Below, one piece after another: positions 44,321 through 53,803 of a DNA stretch of 64,000 nucleotides. Numbering within the stretch: position 1 is the stretch's first letter; each line of letters starts with the position of its first letter. A program made the translations under genes and the position numbers. The DNA lies in contig JASXTE010000005.1 in assembly GCA_030280995.1 (NCBI GenBank), positions 17,871,501 through 17,935,500 on the forward strand. The letters are read 5' to 3'. Source of the stretch: Hemileia vastatrix. Its lineage: Eukaryota > Basidiomycota > Pucciniomycetes > Pucciniales > Zaghouaniaceae. The notes under the pieces were generated by a model that did no database searches, was not told the DNA's origin, and was given only the letters and a program-made list of their open reading frames with translations.

Positions 44321-45656
44321 ATGAAATTGTTCATATTCATGGGATATATGTGGTTGATATGGAGGAAGAGCTATTACAGCTTATTCTGGATTCATATGAT
44401 AAGGACACTGACTTAAAAAAGTTATGCACCATATTAAATGATCCAAAGAATGCTTCAATACAAGCATTAATTAAAACCCTTCCAACAAATTACCAGAAGG
44501 CTATTGAGAAAGGAAAATTTTCAATTGATGAAGGATATCTATATTATAGAAGAAAGTTGAGTAATGTCATTGTTATTCCTCCTTCTATGAAATAATTCAT
44601 CTTGAAAATTTGTCATGATGACATATTAGCTGGACAATTTAATCTTGAAAAAACAATGATCAGAATTATAAACACTGCTTGGTGGGTTAATATGTCTGAA
44701 GACACCAAATTATATGTTGAATCTTGTGATTCTTTCCAAAAATCAAAAAGATTGGCTGGTAAAAGAGCAGGATTAATGCAACATATTGAACCTCCTGATG
44801 CACCATGGCAGATAATTAATATGGATTTTGTAACAGGATTAACAATTTCTGGAAAAGACAGTTATAACTCTTGTTGGGTTATTGTGGACAGATTCACAAT
44901 AATGTGTAAATTTATCCCTACTTACAAGGATGTTTCTACTAAGGAATTAGCTTTCTGATGGTGGTCTCATATGTTTAATACTGCTGGTTTTCCTAAAGCC
45001 ATTATCTCTGACAGAGACCCTAAATTTACTTCTGAATTTTGGATGTCTCTGATGGATGTTTATGGTTGTGATCTGAAACTTTCTTCTGCCCATCAACCTC
45101 AGACTGATGGTTTAGCCGAAAGAATGATCCAGACTTTAGATGACATGATAAGAAGGTATTGTGACTTTGGCCTTGAGTATAAAGACAATGACAGATTCAC
45201 TCATTATTGGGTTACCTTACTTCCTGGGTTAGAATTTGCTTATAATAGCACTGATAATTCTGTTACTCAAAGAAAGCCTTTTGAGCTCTGGCTTAGATAT
45301 GTTCCAAATACTCTTGCCCAAATTCTCAATAATAGAATACCTAAATTGGATTTACATCCTGGTGTTAAATCTTTTCTTCAGATGCAACAACTTTGAAGAA
45401 TTCATGTTCAAAAATGTGTTGAAAAATCATTTGAATATGAGAAGAAGAGATGGGACATATCCCATAAAGAATATACTTTTAAAAAGGGTAATGAAGTGTT
45501 GATTTCTACAGTCTACTTTAATTTACAAGGTAGTAACAAATTGAAAGACCCATTTGTTGGACCATTTGTTGTCAGAAGAATGATTGGAGATAATGCAGTT
45601 GAAGTTATTTTGTATTATTTATATGACACAATCATCCTTTTTTTCCAATATCTCTT
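44321..45656 (+). pseudogene. G2 integrase
   Basis: The zinc-binding region is damaged (GHF is GQF and CDSC is CDSF, around 44630-44745). The core has NMDFVTGLTISGKDSYNSCW, ISDRDPKFTSEFWMSLMDVY and SSAHQPQTDGLAERMIQTLD, so the DDE residues are present. Stops lie near 44593, 44956 and 45394. The C-terminal GPY-like part (LKDPFVGPFVVRRMIGDNAV) is at 45540-45600. It joins cDNA ends to host DNA in the intact family. Confidence 0.85.
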
Positions 45657-45908
45657 TTGAAACCTTACACATCCAATAGTGATTTATTTCTAAAAAGGAG
45701 GGGAAGACCAAAGAAAACCCCCAATGAAATTACTGAGGCAGCAGAAATTGATAAGATTTTGAATTACAGAATAGTCACTGCTGAAAAAGGTACAGAATAT
45801 TTATTAAGATTCAAGAATAAATCATCAGAATATGATTCCTGGATACCTGGGAAGGAGATATCTAATCTTCCTACTCTGCTAAAGAAATATAAAAAGAAAA
45901 AATCATAG
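45657..45908 (+). CDS. G2 C-terminal chromodomain (83-residue open frame)
   Basis: KRRGRPKKTPNEITEAAEID resembles an AT-hook and is followed by a chromodomain (ILNYRIVTAEKGTEYLLRFK, SSEYDSWIPGKEISNLPTLL) and a basic tail ending at TAG. The chromodomain is uninterrupted here, unlike in G1. In the intact element it is the C-terminus of integrase and targets chromatin. As an isolated frame it is a fragment and not a separate gene. Confidence 0.7.
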   Translation: MKPYTSNSDLFLKRRGRPKKTPNEITEAAEIDKILNYRIVTAEKGTEYLLRFKNKSSEYDSWIPGKEISNLPTLLKKYKKKKS

Positions 45909-45941
45909 CATTTTTTTATTGTTTTTTTTAGAGTGAGGGAG

Positions 45942-46968
45942 TTTCAGCCAGGCTGTTAGACTTACCAAGTAAAATAATTAATGATTTACTGGATGAAGCC
46001 ACGCCTTATTATTCTAATTTTATTAATTATTTACATTAAATTTACCTATAACAAATTAACTAATTACAAAATGGTAAAGTTAGTGAATAATTAAAATTAA
46101 TATTAAAATGTCCCTTATATTTCTATTTTCTAAAACTGTGCTAAATGACAGGTTATAAGAAATAGAAATTAATATTGAAATAAATTACAATGAAAATTTA
46201 AATAAAATTAACTACCTACAAAAAATTCAAATTACTTATTTAAAATTGACATTCACAGTAAATTCTAAATACATTAATCTATTTCTGTCATATACAGTAA
46301 ATACACCTTTCTGAAACCTTCTTTTTAGAACAACTTTATTATTTGAAAATTCTCCTTCTGGAATATTCATTTTCTCACCACACAATATGGGGGGCGGACT
46401 TGCTAGCAAGTCCGCAACCTTGGACCCAAACTCACCATAGATTGAACACACATTGAGCTATTGATAAAGGAACCATACAATCAGGGATGAACACCACTCA
46501 GAAGAACAGTTTTAGGTGGGTGTTCAAGTAGAGTTTAGTATGGGTTCAGTATGAGTTCATTCTGAGTTCCAACTGAGTTCCATCTGAGTTCAGGTTGAGG
46601 ACTTGCTAGCAAGTCCACCCCCTATATTGCGTAGTGTCTCTCTCTCTCATACTACTGTTTTTAGAATTTTATTGCTGTGCTTTGTCTCTCCTTTGCCTAT
46701 ATAAGCCCTCTCTTTTGGTTGTTTTTTTGATCATTCAATTTTTACTAACTTATTTATTAAAACTACTTAAAATATTTATTACTATCTATTATTGCTTTTA
46801 GTACTTACATTCACGTAATTCTAATCCATTAATAATAATAATAATTTAAAATTTTACTACTTTCTATTGAGTAAATATTCTACAAGATAAGGGAATATGT
46901 ACCCCAAGTTTGAAATCCATAAATCCCATTGTTAATGCCATTGGACCACCGTGAAAAACCCCTTGACA
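45942..46968 (+). mobile_element. 3' LTR of G2, carrying a MITE
   Basis: It starts TTTCAGCCAGGC (TGTCAG mutated to TTTCAG) after gagtgaggga and ends CCTTGACA. It is 1,027 bp long, or 766 bp without the 261-bp MITE, matching the 765-bp 5' LTR. Confidence 0.92.
46376..46636 (-). mobile_element. CACTA-like MITE, copy 2
   Basis: 261 bp with a perfect tct/tct target duplication; the empty site is seen in the 5' LTR of the same element (38730-38745). Ends are CACCACACAATATGGGGGG and, on the other strand, CACTACGCAATATAGGGGG, each followed by the palindrome GGACTTGCTAGCAAGTCC. The interior near the right end has GAGTTC words at about 11-bp spacing. Confidence 0.93.
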
Positions 46969-47080
46969 GTTAACATCATATACTTAACTAAGTAATCAAC
47001 TACCAGACTTGACATATGTACATAAATTTGATGTTGAACTTAAGTAATATGAAAAGGAATCATAATAAACTACCATCTCA
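46969..47080 (+). mobile_element. Copia-1 3' LTR, remainder
   Basis: Continues from 38305 after G2 (gttaa repeated) and ends ACTACCATCTCA. With the first part and one gttaa removed it is 120 bp, identical in length to 15638-15757. Confidence 0.8.
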
Positions 47081-47308
47081 ACAGGGACATCCGAAAAGCA
47101 TGACACAAAATCGCAAAAAAAGAATTTTTTTGACAGGCCCAAAGACTGACCTGTCAATTTTTTTGACAGGCTGCATGCCGTGTTTGTGGCACTGGGGTTA
47201 TTTTTGCCCAATTTTCCCCTTTTCCCTCCCTTGTCCATTTTCCGTCCTCCTTGCCAAGATCTTGGATCCTAGAGTTGTGTCTACCACTGGTGAGTTTCCC
47301 TTTTCTAC
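47081..47308. other. Non-coding stretch with hairpins
   Basis: Contains TTTTTTGACAGG twice around GACAGGCCC...GACCTGTC (47128-47157), a small inverted repeat. No gene recognised. Confidence 0.4.
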
Positions 47309-47470
47309 TTTTCATTTATTTTATTTAATTTTCTTTTCTAGGTTATCTCAAAGCTCTTTGTCCCGTCATTCCTCCCATCTATCCTCCTCATCCTTATCAT
47401 ATGTATGTATTTTATATTCTTTTTTTTAACATTCTGACACTTTTTTTTCTACTTAGGACTTCCCTTTGCA
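47309..47470 (+). repeat. Left copy of an inverted repeat around the mariner gene
   Basis: About 160 bp, matching the reverse complement of 49478-49641. It has an exon-like layout: TTTTCTAG, about 60 bp including ATCTATCCTCCTCATCCTT, then GTATGTATTTTATATTC, and ACTTAG at its right end. Confidence 0.7.
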
Positions 47471-48430
47471 TTTTATGTCATGTTTAATCCAAGCAACATA
47501 TTAAATTTTCTGGAGTCTCCTCATACTGATTTTGATAAATTTTTTGAAAATGATAATCACTAAGTGTGTGAAAGAAATTTATTCAGAAATTCATCAAGCA
47601 AAAGGGGTAATATGAAGTAAGGATGTTGTATGAAGAAATACATGAGAGGGATAGGTAGGGAGGATGAAAGTTAGAGAATCAAACAAGAGAGGAAGTGATG
47701 AAAAAACTAAGAGAAAAAGATAACTATGTCTAAACAGGGAGTAGGAGATGGGGTGAGAGACTATGAGCAATGTTGATGAAAATGACTGGCAAATAAAAAA
47801 ATAAGATCCTGTGCAATTTAACTGCTATGAACATCCTTTTAATCAAACCCAATAAACAACCTTGAAACCAAAAACTGAACCAGATGTCTGGTTCATCATT
47901 TTTTCTTCATGTGTGTAGCAAGTGAAAGTAAAACTAAAAACACACATTTAATAAGAAAAATAAAGAAAATTAAACTGCCACAAGAGGGTACCCAAGAAAA
48001 TACATAAGAAATGAGTAACCAATATAAAAAGAAAATTCTTATGAAAAATGAGGTAAAGGAAGATGAAAATATGGGGTTTAGAAGTGGAATGAAAGTTATA
48101 TGATAGCAACAGACAAACAAAAAACAGGGATCTCTGAAGAAGTAACTACTGAAGTAATTCCCTGGGCTCAAAAAGAGTCACTCCCTGAATCACACCCATA
48201 AGTCAACCCTGAAACCAAAAACTGAATAGATGTCTGGTTCACCATTTTTTTCCCCTTTGATATAGAGTTTAAATTTCATCATCATGAATTTCATATTGTT
48301 AAACAGTGAAGCATTTAAGAACAACAATATATTTTAATTAATTTTATATGGTGTGTAAAATCCTATAAATTATATATTATTTAGGAAAAGTAACTACTAG
48401 CCCTAAAAATTTTCTCATTTATTGAGGTGT
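47471..48430. other. AT-rich stretch with a 345-bp-spaced direct repeat
   Basis: No gene recognised. The words GAAACCAAAAACTGAA and ATGTCTGGTTCA occur together at 47863-47896 and again at 48209-48241. In the first copy GAACCAGATGTCTGGTTC folds into a hairpin. Confidence 0.5.
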
Positions 48431-49412
48431 GAAGACAGTTCTCACCATTAATTCTATTATTTTTTGGCCTTCTTCAGAATTACCTGACAATTGAACATAA
48501 CGGAACAATTTACTTTTTAAGGAAGAGAACACCTTTTTATTGGATTAAAATCTGGTGAATAAGGTGGTAAATAGATAAGTCTACAGCCCTGTTTCACAAT
48601 AATATCATTCACACGCCCATTTTGGTGGATAGGAGCATTTTTCATCACAAGTATACTACATGGCCCAGGGAAAGGGTTCATGAGAGGAAGCTGAAAAAAA
48701 AATTGGTCATTTTAAAATTATATAGAAACCAAAAATAAAAAACTATGTAACAAAACATTTCTAAAAAATATTAAAAGTGAAAACAATTTACATTCTCCTC
48801 TGGAACAACTAAACCCACCAAACCAGACATTGCTATACCAGGCAAGACATTAAATTGACGTGTCACCCTATCATGGGTAATCCATGGGGTAGAATCTCCA
48901 ACCACTGCCCATCTAGTGTTAGGTTTCACGCACTTTTCCGTGACCCCAAACTCCTCTACAAAGAAAAAATGAAAAAATAAGCTCAAAAACCCCCAAAAAA
49001 CACACACCAGTAAAAACGAACCACCTTAGGTCAACATGTGAAATTAATGAAGGATAAGTTCCCCTGGCAACCTGATTCTGCTGAGGATCAACTTTCTTGC
49101 TCATTTTAAGCCTCTTGGTGAGTTCTACTTCAATAGTGGTTAGCAAGATAGATATTTTATGCTCTTCATGCCTAACATTCAAAAGTTCTGAAATATAAAC
49201 TGTAGAGTTTTGTTTAACTTGCTCAAGCAGAAATTCATGTTGTTCTTCATTTAAACCTAAATTTTGACCTTTTTTCAGGTAGAGGTCAGGGTGAGTAACA
49301 ACAGCTCTAGTAGTGTTGTACAACTTGATCCAGAAGAATAAAGAACTTCAAGAAATTGAAGAACAATATTTGGTGTTGATTGCTTCAAGTGTAAGTCCAT
49401 TTAATGCTGCCA
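48431..49412 (-). pseudogene. Tc1/mariner-type (DDE_3) transposase remnant
   Basis: On the minus strand the N-terminus (MAALNGLTLEAIN, then THPDLYLKKGQNLGLNEEQ) starts near 49412. Helix-turn-helix-like sequence follows, then the core GVTEKCVKPNTRWAVVGDST and RQFNVLPGIAMSGLVGLVV (48771-48960). The C-terminal block is MNPFPGPCSILVMKNAPIHQ and IYLPPYSPDFNPIKRCS (48540-48690). In active members the second block has VMDNAPIH and the third ends in Asp or Glu after NPI; here these are Lys and Lys, so the enzyme is dead. Probable introns lie at 48960-49020 and 48700-48790. Inverted repeats flank it at 47309 and 49478. Confidence 0.8.
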
Positions 49413-49477
49413 TTACAACAGATAGTTTAAGTTAAGGATCATATTGACAATACATTTATTGGGGCAATCAGAGGCAG

Positions 49478-49641
49478 AAGGGAAGGCCTAAGTAAAAAAA
49501 AGTGTCAAAATTTTAAAAAAAAAAGAATATAAAATACATACGTATGACAAGGATGAGGAGGATAGATGGGAGGTATGATGGGACAGAGAGCTGTGAGATA
49601 TTCTAGAAGAGAAAAAAAACAAAAAATAAATGAAAACTTAA
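49478..49641 (-). repeat. Right copy of the inverted repeat around the mariner gene
   Basis: Complement of 47309-47470, with the same exon/intron-like borders (CTAG, GTATGTATTTTATATTC, TTAG). It lies upstream of the transposase start and may be its first exon. Confidence 0.7.
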
Positions 49642-50700
49642 TGCCATCAATTTTTGTAACTTGTTGATGATGCTACACATGGTAGGGGACTGAATGACCA
49701 GTTAACTGAGAAACCTAGTAGCGTGATGAAACACCCACCCATCAATTTGGAGTGTTCACCTCCCCAGTTGGCATTGCTGTAGCCTACCAATTTTAACTTT
49801 TTTCTATCATTTGAATGGTCTGGATATAAGTGTAGAGTATTGGTCTTTTGTGTTTTCCAGGTACCCTAGGGGGTGTTTAAGTGCTTCCCAGTGTTTGTTA
49901 TTAGTGAATTTTGCAAAGCGTGTGAGATAGTTCACTGAAAATGATAGTTTGGGTCTAGTGCCACTTGACACATAGCTGAGGGATCCAATTATTGATAAGT
50001 ATTCAGTGGAGTAAATAGGCTTAGATTCTTCCGGTGATGAGTTCAGATTGCAGGAGTTGAGAAGCGGTTTTGATTTGATAGAGGCAAGAGCGTTATTTTT
50101 GGTTAGGATCTTTTTAATTAATTGTTCTTGTGATAGAATGAAGCCATTGTCATTCACATTGACAATTATTCCTACAATCAATTCTATTTCATTCTGCCAT
50201 TTTATTGTAAGCTCATTTTCTAGTAGTTTTTTGGAATTGAGAAAGTGTCAATGTGTCTGTTGCTGTAACCAGACTGTCATCAATGTGTATCCAAACGATT
50301 GTGCTTAAGTCTTTTGTGTGTAGAAAATAAAGGCTTGTATCATAAGGGGATAATGAGTCTCCATGGGATCTGAATTTGCCAGATATGTGTTTCCACCAAC
50401 AGTGTGCAGCTTGACATGTTCCATATAATGCTTTTTTTAATTGGGTTGCCTCGCCATCTTAAATTTTGAAACCAGCTGGATCTTTTACCCATATTTCCTC
50501 AACTATTTGACTATGTAGATATGCAGCTGTTACATCAAATGAGTGAGCTGGCTACCCATTAATTGCTGTGATGGTTGAGCATGAGTCATTGAGAAGTAAA
50601 TTTTGCTTTAAGAGCAAAAGTTTCATACACAGGGGGAAAAATCCCTGAGCTAGATGTTGAGTTCAGTTTTTGGTCACAGGGTACACTTCTGGGTCTGATT
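49642..50700 (-). pseudogene. Copia-2 RT/RNase H fragment
   Basis: Minus-strand Copia pol, from SFDVTAAYLHSQIVEEIWVK (about 50550-50490) through LKKALYGTCQAAHCWWKH and the catalytic region VWIHIDDSLV (about 50290) to MIVGIIVNVNDNGFILSQEQ, SSGTRPKLSFSVNYLTRFAK and HWEALKHPLGYLENTKDQ (49807-50181). It ends in an RNase H block (VGYSNANWGGEHSKL, 49700-49790). The domain set resembles Copia-1 but the sequence is clearly different. No LTR is attached. Confidence 0.8.
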
Positions 50701-51042
50701 TACAGAGTGAACCTGTTTGAGCTCTTTATTTTTTTTAAAAACAGACTTTGACATCCCTCTTTCAGACCTAATCTCCCCCTTTCTCATCCTGTCTCCACCT
50801 TTATCACCCCAAGTTCTAGTTGAACACTCATCCACTGCTCATAATTATTTTGTAAAAAGTGCCTCTTATACCGTCCTCTTTTCTTTCTACTTTTTAGCCT
50901 CAATACCACCCCATCCTTATTTTTCATAATGGTACATATCCTTAGCTTTTTCTTAACTCCCTTAAATTTCCCTCTCTAAATATTCCTAGCCTCCTCACCA
51001 CTTCACTCCCTTACACCTCCCGTCCGATTTCCTCCCTCTCCT
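50701..51042 (+). repeat. Pyrimidine-rich low-complexity stretch
   Basis: Dominated by C/T on the plus strand; no gene. A similar pyrimidine-rich tract resumes after the family-A LTR (52543-52700), which suggests the LTR inserted into one tract. Confidence 0.6.
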
Positions 51043-52542
51043 TGTCAGCCTGTATATCCCCAGAACTGAGTAAAAAGTACTTATAAGTTATGTTAAAAAC
51101 ATGAAATATACATGGGAATAATAATTAAGAGTACACACACAGTATACATAAGTAAAATTATGATAATATACAAAATATGCCATTATAACACCTTATATAC
51201 ACGCATATATCCACCTTTTATAAGTCTTATGTACTTAATATTAAGTTAGAATATTTTAGGGTAATCTTAAAAACCTTAAGTTTAAGGCTAAATAATTTTT
51301 AAGTACACTTAAAGCTGTTATTTTCACTGTTTTATGCAAAAAACAAGAAATGCGCTTTATTTCACTTAAAAGTTGACTATATGCACCATAAATTTGAGAA
51401 TATCAAAAATGCGCTTTGACAGATAAATTTGTCTCATTTAGGACTATTTATTTGGCTATTTAAATGCATAAAAATAACACTTTTCAAATTTGGTGTTTTT
51501 TATGCCAGAAATGGCTTCTGTGTACTGGCAGCATACTGCCTGCTTTTTTCCCATGTGAATAGATTCATATTTAGCAAAGTTAGCTTTTTCACACTATAAT
51601 TACCCCAAATTCCACACCCACTGTGGGGAAACACTATAATAGGCAACAGGCGCTTATTTAGTGTCCTAGCTTAATTAATAATGCATTGACCTTGTTTATA
51701 TGCACTAATTTCATTAATAACCTTACTCTTGGTGTCTTATTTCATCACCACACTTAAATTCGCCTAAATTTAGTCAAGGATTTACCCATGCAAGCTCCTG
51801 CCAAGGACTGCATGTAGTTACCCCACATCTCACGCTCTTTTTTGAGTTTTTGGGTGGTTTCTCAGTCAATATTGGGTATTTTTGAATGGGAATTTCACGT
51901 AGTATAATGTCAGGATTAGCCCCATTATTTCTACAGTGACTCTCACCTATTATTAGGCTATTATTAACCTTAAAATCTCCCCTTTAGACCTTTATATTAT
52001 TGTTTATTATGCATATATTCTCTTTTTATCTTATTTCTTAATTTTAATGGATTTTCCTTATTAATACAGGATTTTGGCGGTTGTTACTATTCTAATTATG
52101 TCATGGATTACTGGGAATGTTGATGGGAATTTCTATTAGTTGTTTAGTGGCGTAATTAACTCTTTATTGGGTGGTACATCAAGGGAATCATTGGGGAACT
52201 CATTGTGTATAAAAGGAGGACAATTTTTGGTTGTATTTCTTCATTCTTTATCACTTACAATTTAACCAATATAACCAAATAAATTACAATACATAACAAT
52301 TATTACTTTTATAAAACTTTTTGAATAGTATCTGAATTATAAAATCTATCTTTCTACCAACTACAAAGATTGTAAGCCATGTATAAAATTAGTGAGAATT
52401 ATATTACTGAGACCTTTATTTTTGATTATATTTTACTACTTGTTGGATTTATACTACAGTATTCATATAGGACCATTAAAATCTTCTAGACAACTGACCA
52501 TTCAAGCTAGTTCATGTCTTTTTACTTGACCTCAGCCTGACA
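51043..52542 (+). mobile_element. Solo LTR, family A (plus orientation)
   Basis: 1,500 bp, TGTCAGCCTGTATATCCCC...CAGCCTGACA. It is the inverted counterpart of 659-2156, about 49 kb away. The flanks (ctcct and ccctt) are not a clean duplication. No internal region adjoins. Confidence 0.85.
52208..52214 (+). promoter_or_regulatory. TATA box of the family-A LTR
   Basis: TATAAAA in GTGTATAAAAGGAGG, about 330 bp before the LTR end, conserved in the inverted copy (near 980). Confidence 0.55.
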
Positions 52543-53006
52543 CCCTTTCTGCTTTGCATTTATTTACTTTGCTACACCTCCCCTCCCTTATCTCTCCTTC
52601 CACTTGCTTCCATTCCCTCTCCTTCCCCTTCCTCTTGCATCTCTCCTCTCTCTCTCCCCTTCCTCTTGCTTTTCTACCCATCCCCTCCACTTAATGTCAC
52701 TACCTGCCTCCAAAATAAATTCCCAAAAAAATTAAAATAAATAAATAAAGAAAAAACCAAGTAATAAAAAAAGAAAAGAATAAAAAAACCAATAAGTAAA
52801 GCCAATAAGAACTAGAAAAATAGTAGCCACCCAAAGTTATACTAGAAAAACAATCAAAGAAACTATAACTAAATTATAAAGACTAAATTTAAAATAATTA
52901 AAGCAATTATCTAATAACTAAAGAAAATGTTAACTGAAGAGAACATTAAATACTCTACACTAATATTTGAAAACTTTTTCTACAACATTAACTGTCTCTG
53001 AGATAA
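52543..53006. other. Low-complexity C/T-rich then A-rich sequence
   Basis: C/T-rich to about 52700, then A-rich with AAATAAAT-type words. No gene seen. Confidence 0.6.
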
Positions 53007-53267
53007 CACCACACAATATGAGAGGTGTACTTGCTAGCAAGTGCAAAAACTTGGACCCCAACTCACCACAGATTGAACACACATTGAGCTATTGACAAAG
53101 GAGCCATACAATCAGGGATTAACACCACTCAGAAGAAAAGTTTTAGGTGGGTGCTCAAGTAGAGTTCAGTATGGGTTTAATATGTGTTCAGTCTGAGTTT
53201 CATCTGAGTTCCATCTGAGTTCAGGTTGGGGACTTGCTAGCAAGTCCACCCCCTATATTGCATAGTG
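53007..53267 (-). mobile_element. CACTA-like MITE, copy 3
   Basis: 261 bp with a perfect taa/taa duplication. Ends are CACCACACAATATGAG and, complementary, CACTATGCAATATAGGGGG. The left palindrome is worn (TACTTGCTAGCAAGTGC) and the right one is intact. Confidence 0.92.
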
Positions 53268-53432
53268 TAAGTTTACTATTATCAAGCTCATTAGGCTAAT
53301 AATAAAATGATAAATAAAACAATTTTTTTTTCATCACCAAAGAGAAATGAATTAACTTGCATTAAATCAAACTTATTAACTTCTTGAGAAAAAAAAATAA
53401 CAGTCACATGTTAAATGATACAATCCTGCTAC

Positions 53433-53451
53433 CTGTCTGCTATGCAGACAG
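53433..53451 (-). other. Hairpin near the presumed Helitron 3' end
   Basis: CTGTCTGC, loop TAT, GCAGACAG: a perfect 8-bp stem. It lies downstream of the Helitron helicase on the minus strand, where Helitrons carry a terminal hairpin. The expected CTRR terminus right after it was not found. Confidence 0.45.
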
Positions 53452-53484
53452 TCAGCAGCCTTGCACACACATTGTATGGTAAGA

Positions 53485-53730
53485 ATCATTATACATTTGG
53501 GCCTTTGGTCCAGATGTTAATCATAATAATGTTGAGTAATCATTATTGGAATGATTATACACCCAGAGCTTTGGCCCATATGTTTGTCTTAACTGTGTTG
53601 AATATGTATTATTGGTATGATTACACATCTGGTCCAAAGGTCAAGATTTATGTTATAACAGTGTAAAATGTGCATGATTGACATGATTACACATCCAGAC
53701 CTTGGTCCCAGATGTGAGTGATGTTAGCCT
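53485..53730. repeat. About 66-bp tandem repeat, nearly four units
   Basis: Units begin ATGATTA(C/T)ACAT near 53486, 53551, 53616 and 53682 and share TTGGTCCAGATGT-like and TTGAATAT-type words. It lies downstream of the Helitron helicase. The 83-codon open frame across it is a product of the periodicity. Confidence 0.75.
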
Positions 53731-53803
53731 TGGATGGCATCAAGGCTAAAGATCATTATAAGCATATTATTTTTATTAAACTCCCTTACTTTCACAATAA
53801 ATA

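Larger units (their letters stand above)
38306..46968 (+). mobile_element. Full-length Ty3/Gypsy chromovirus G2
   Basis: An 8.66-kb element with two family-C LTRs (765 bp, and about 766 bp once its MITE is subtracted) and a perfect gttaa target duplication (38301-38305 and 46969-46973). Internal order: leader, ORF at 39900, gag, protease, RT, RNase H, integrase, chromodomain, purine tract (gagtgaggga). The two LTRs differ visibly (roughly one base in ten over the first 80), so the insertion is old. Removing G2 rejoins a 120-bp Copia LTR. Confidence 0.93.

Noticed and set aside
53415..53666. An 83-codon plus-strand frame
   Set aside because: Spans the 66-bp repeat; a multiple of three in unit length keeps the frame open.
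53485..53730. CRISPR-like array
   Set aside because: Units are contiguous 66-bp tandem repeats without unique spacers, in a eukaryotic genome.
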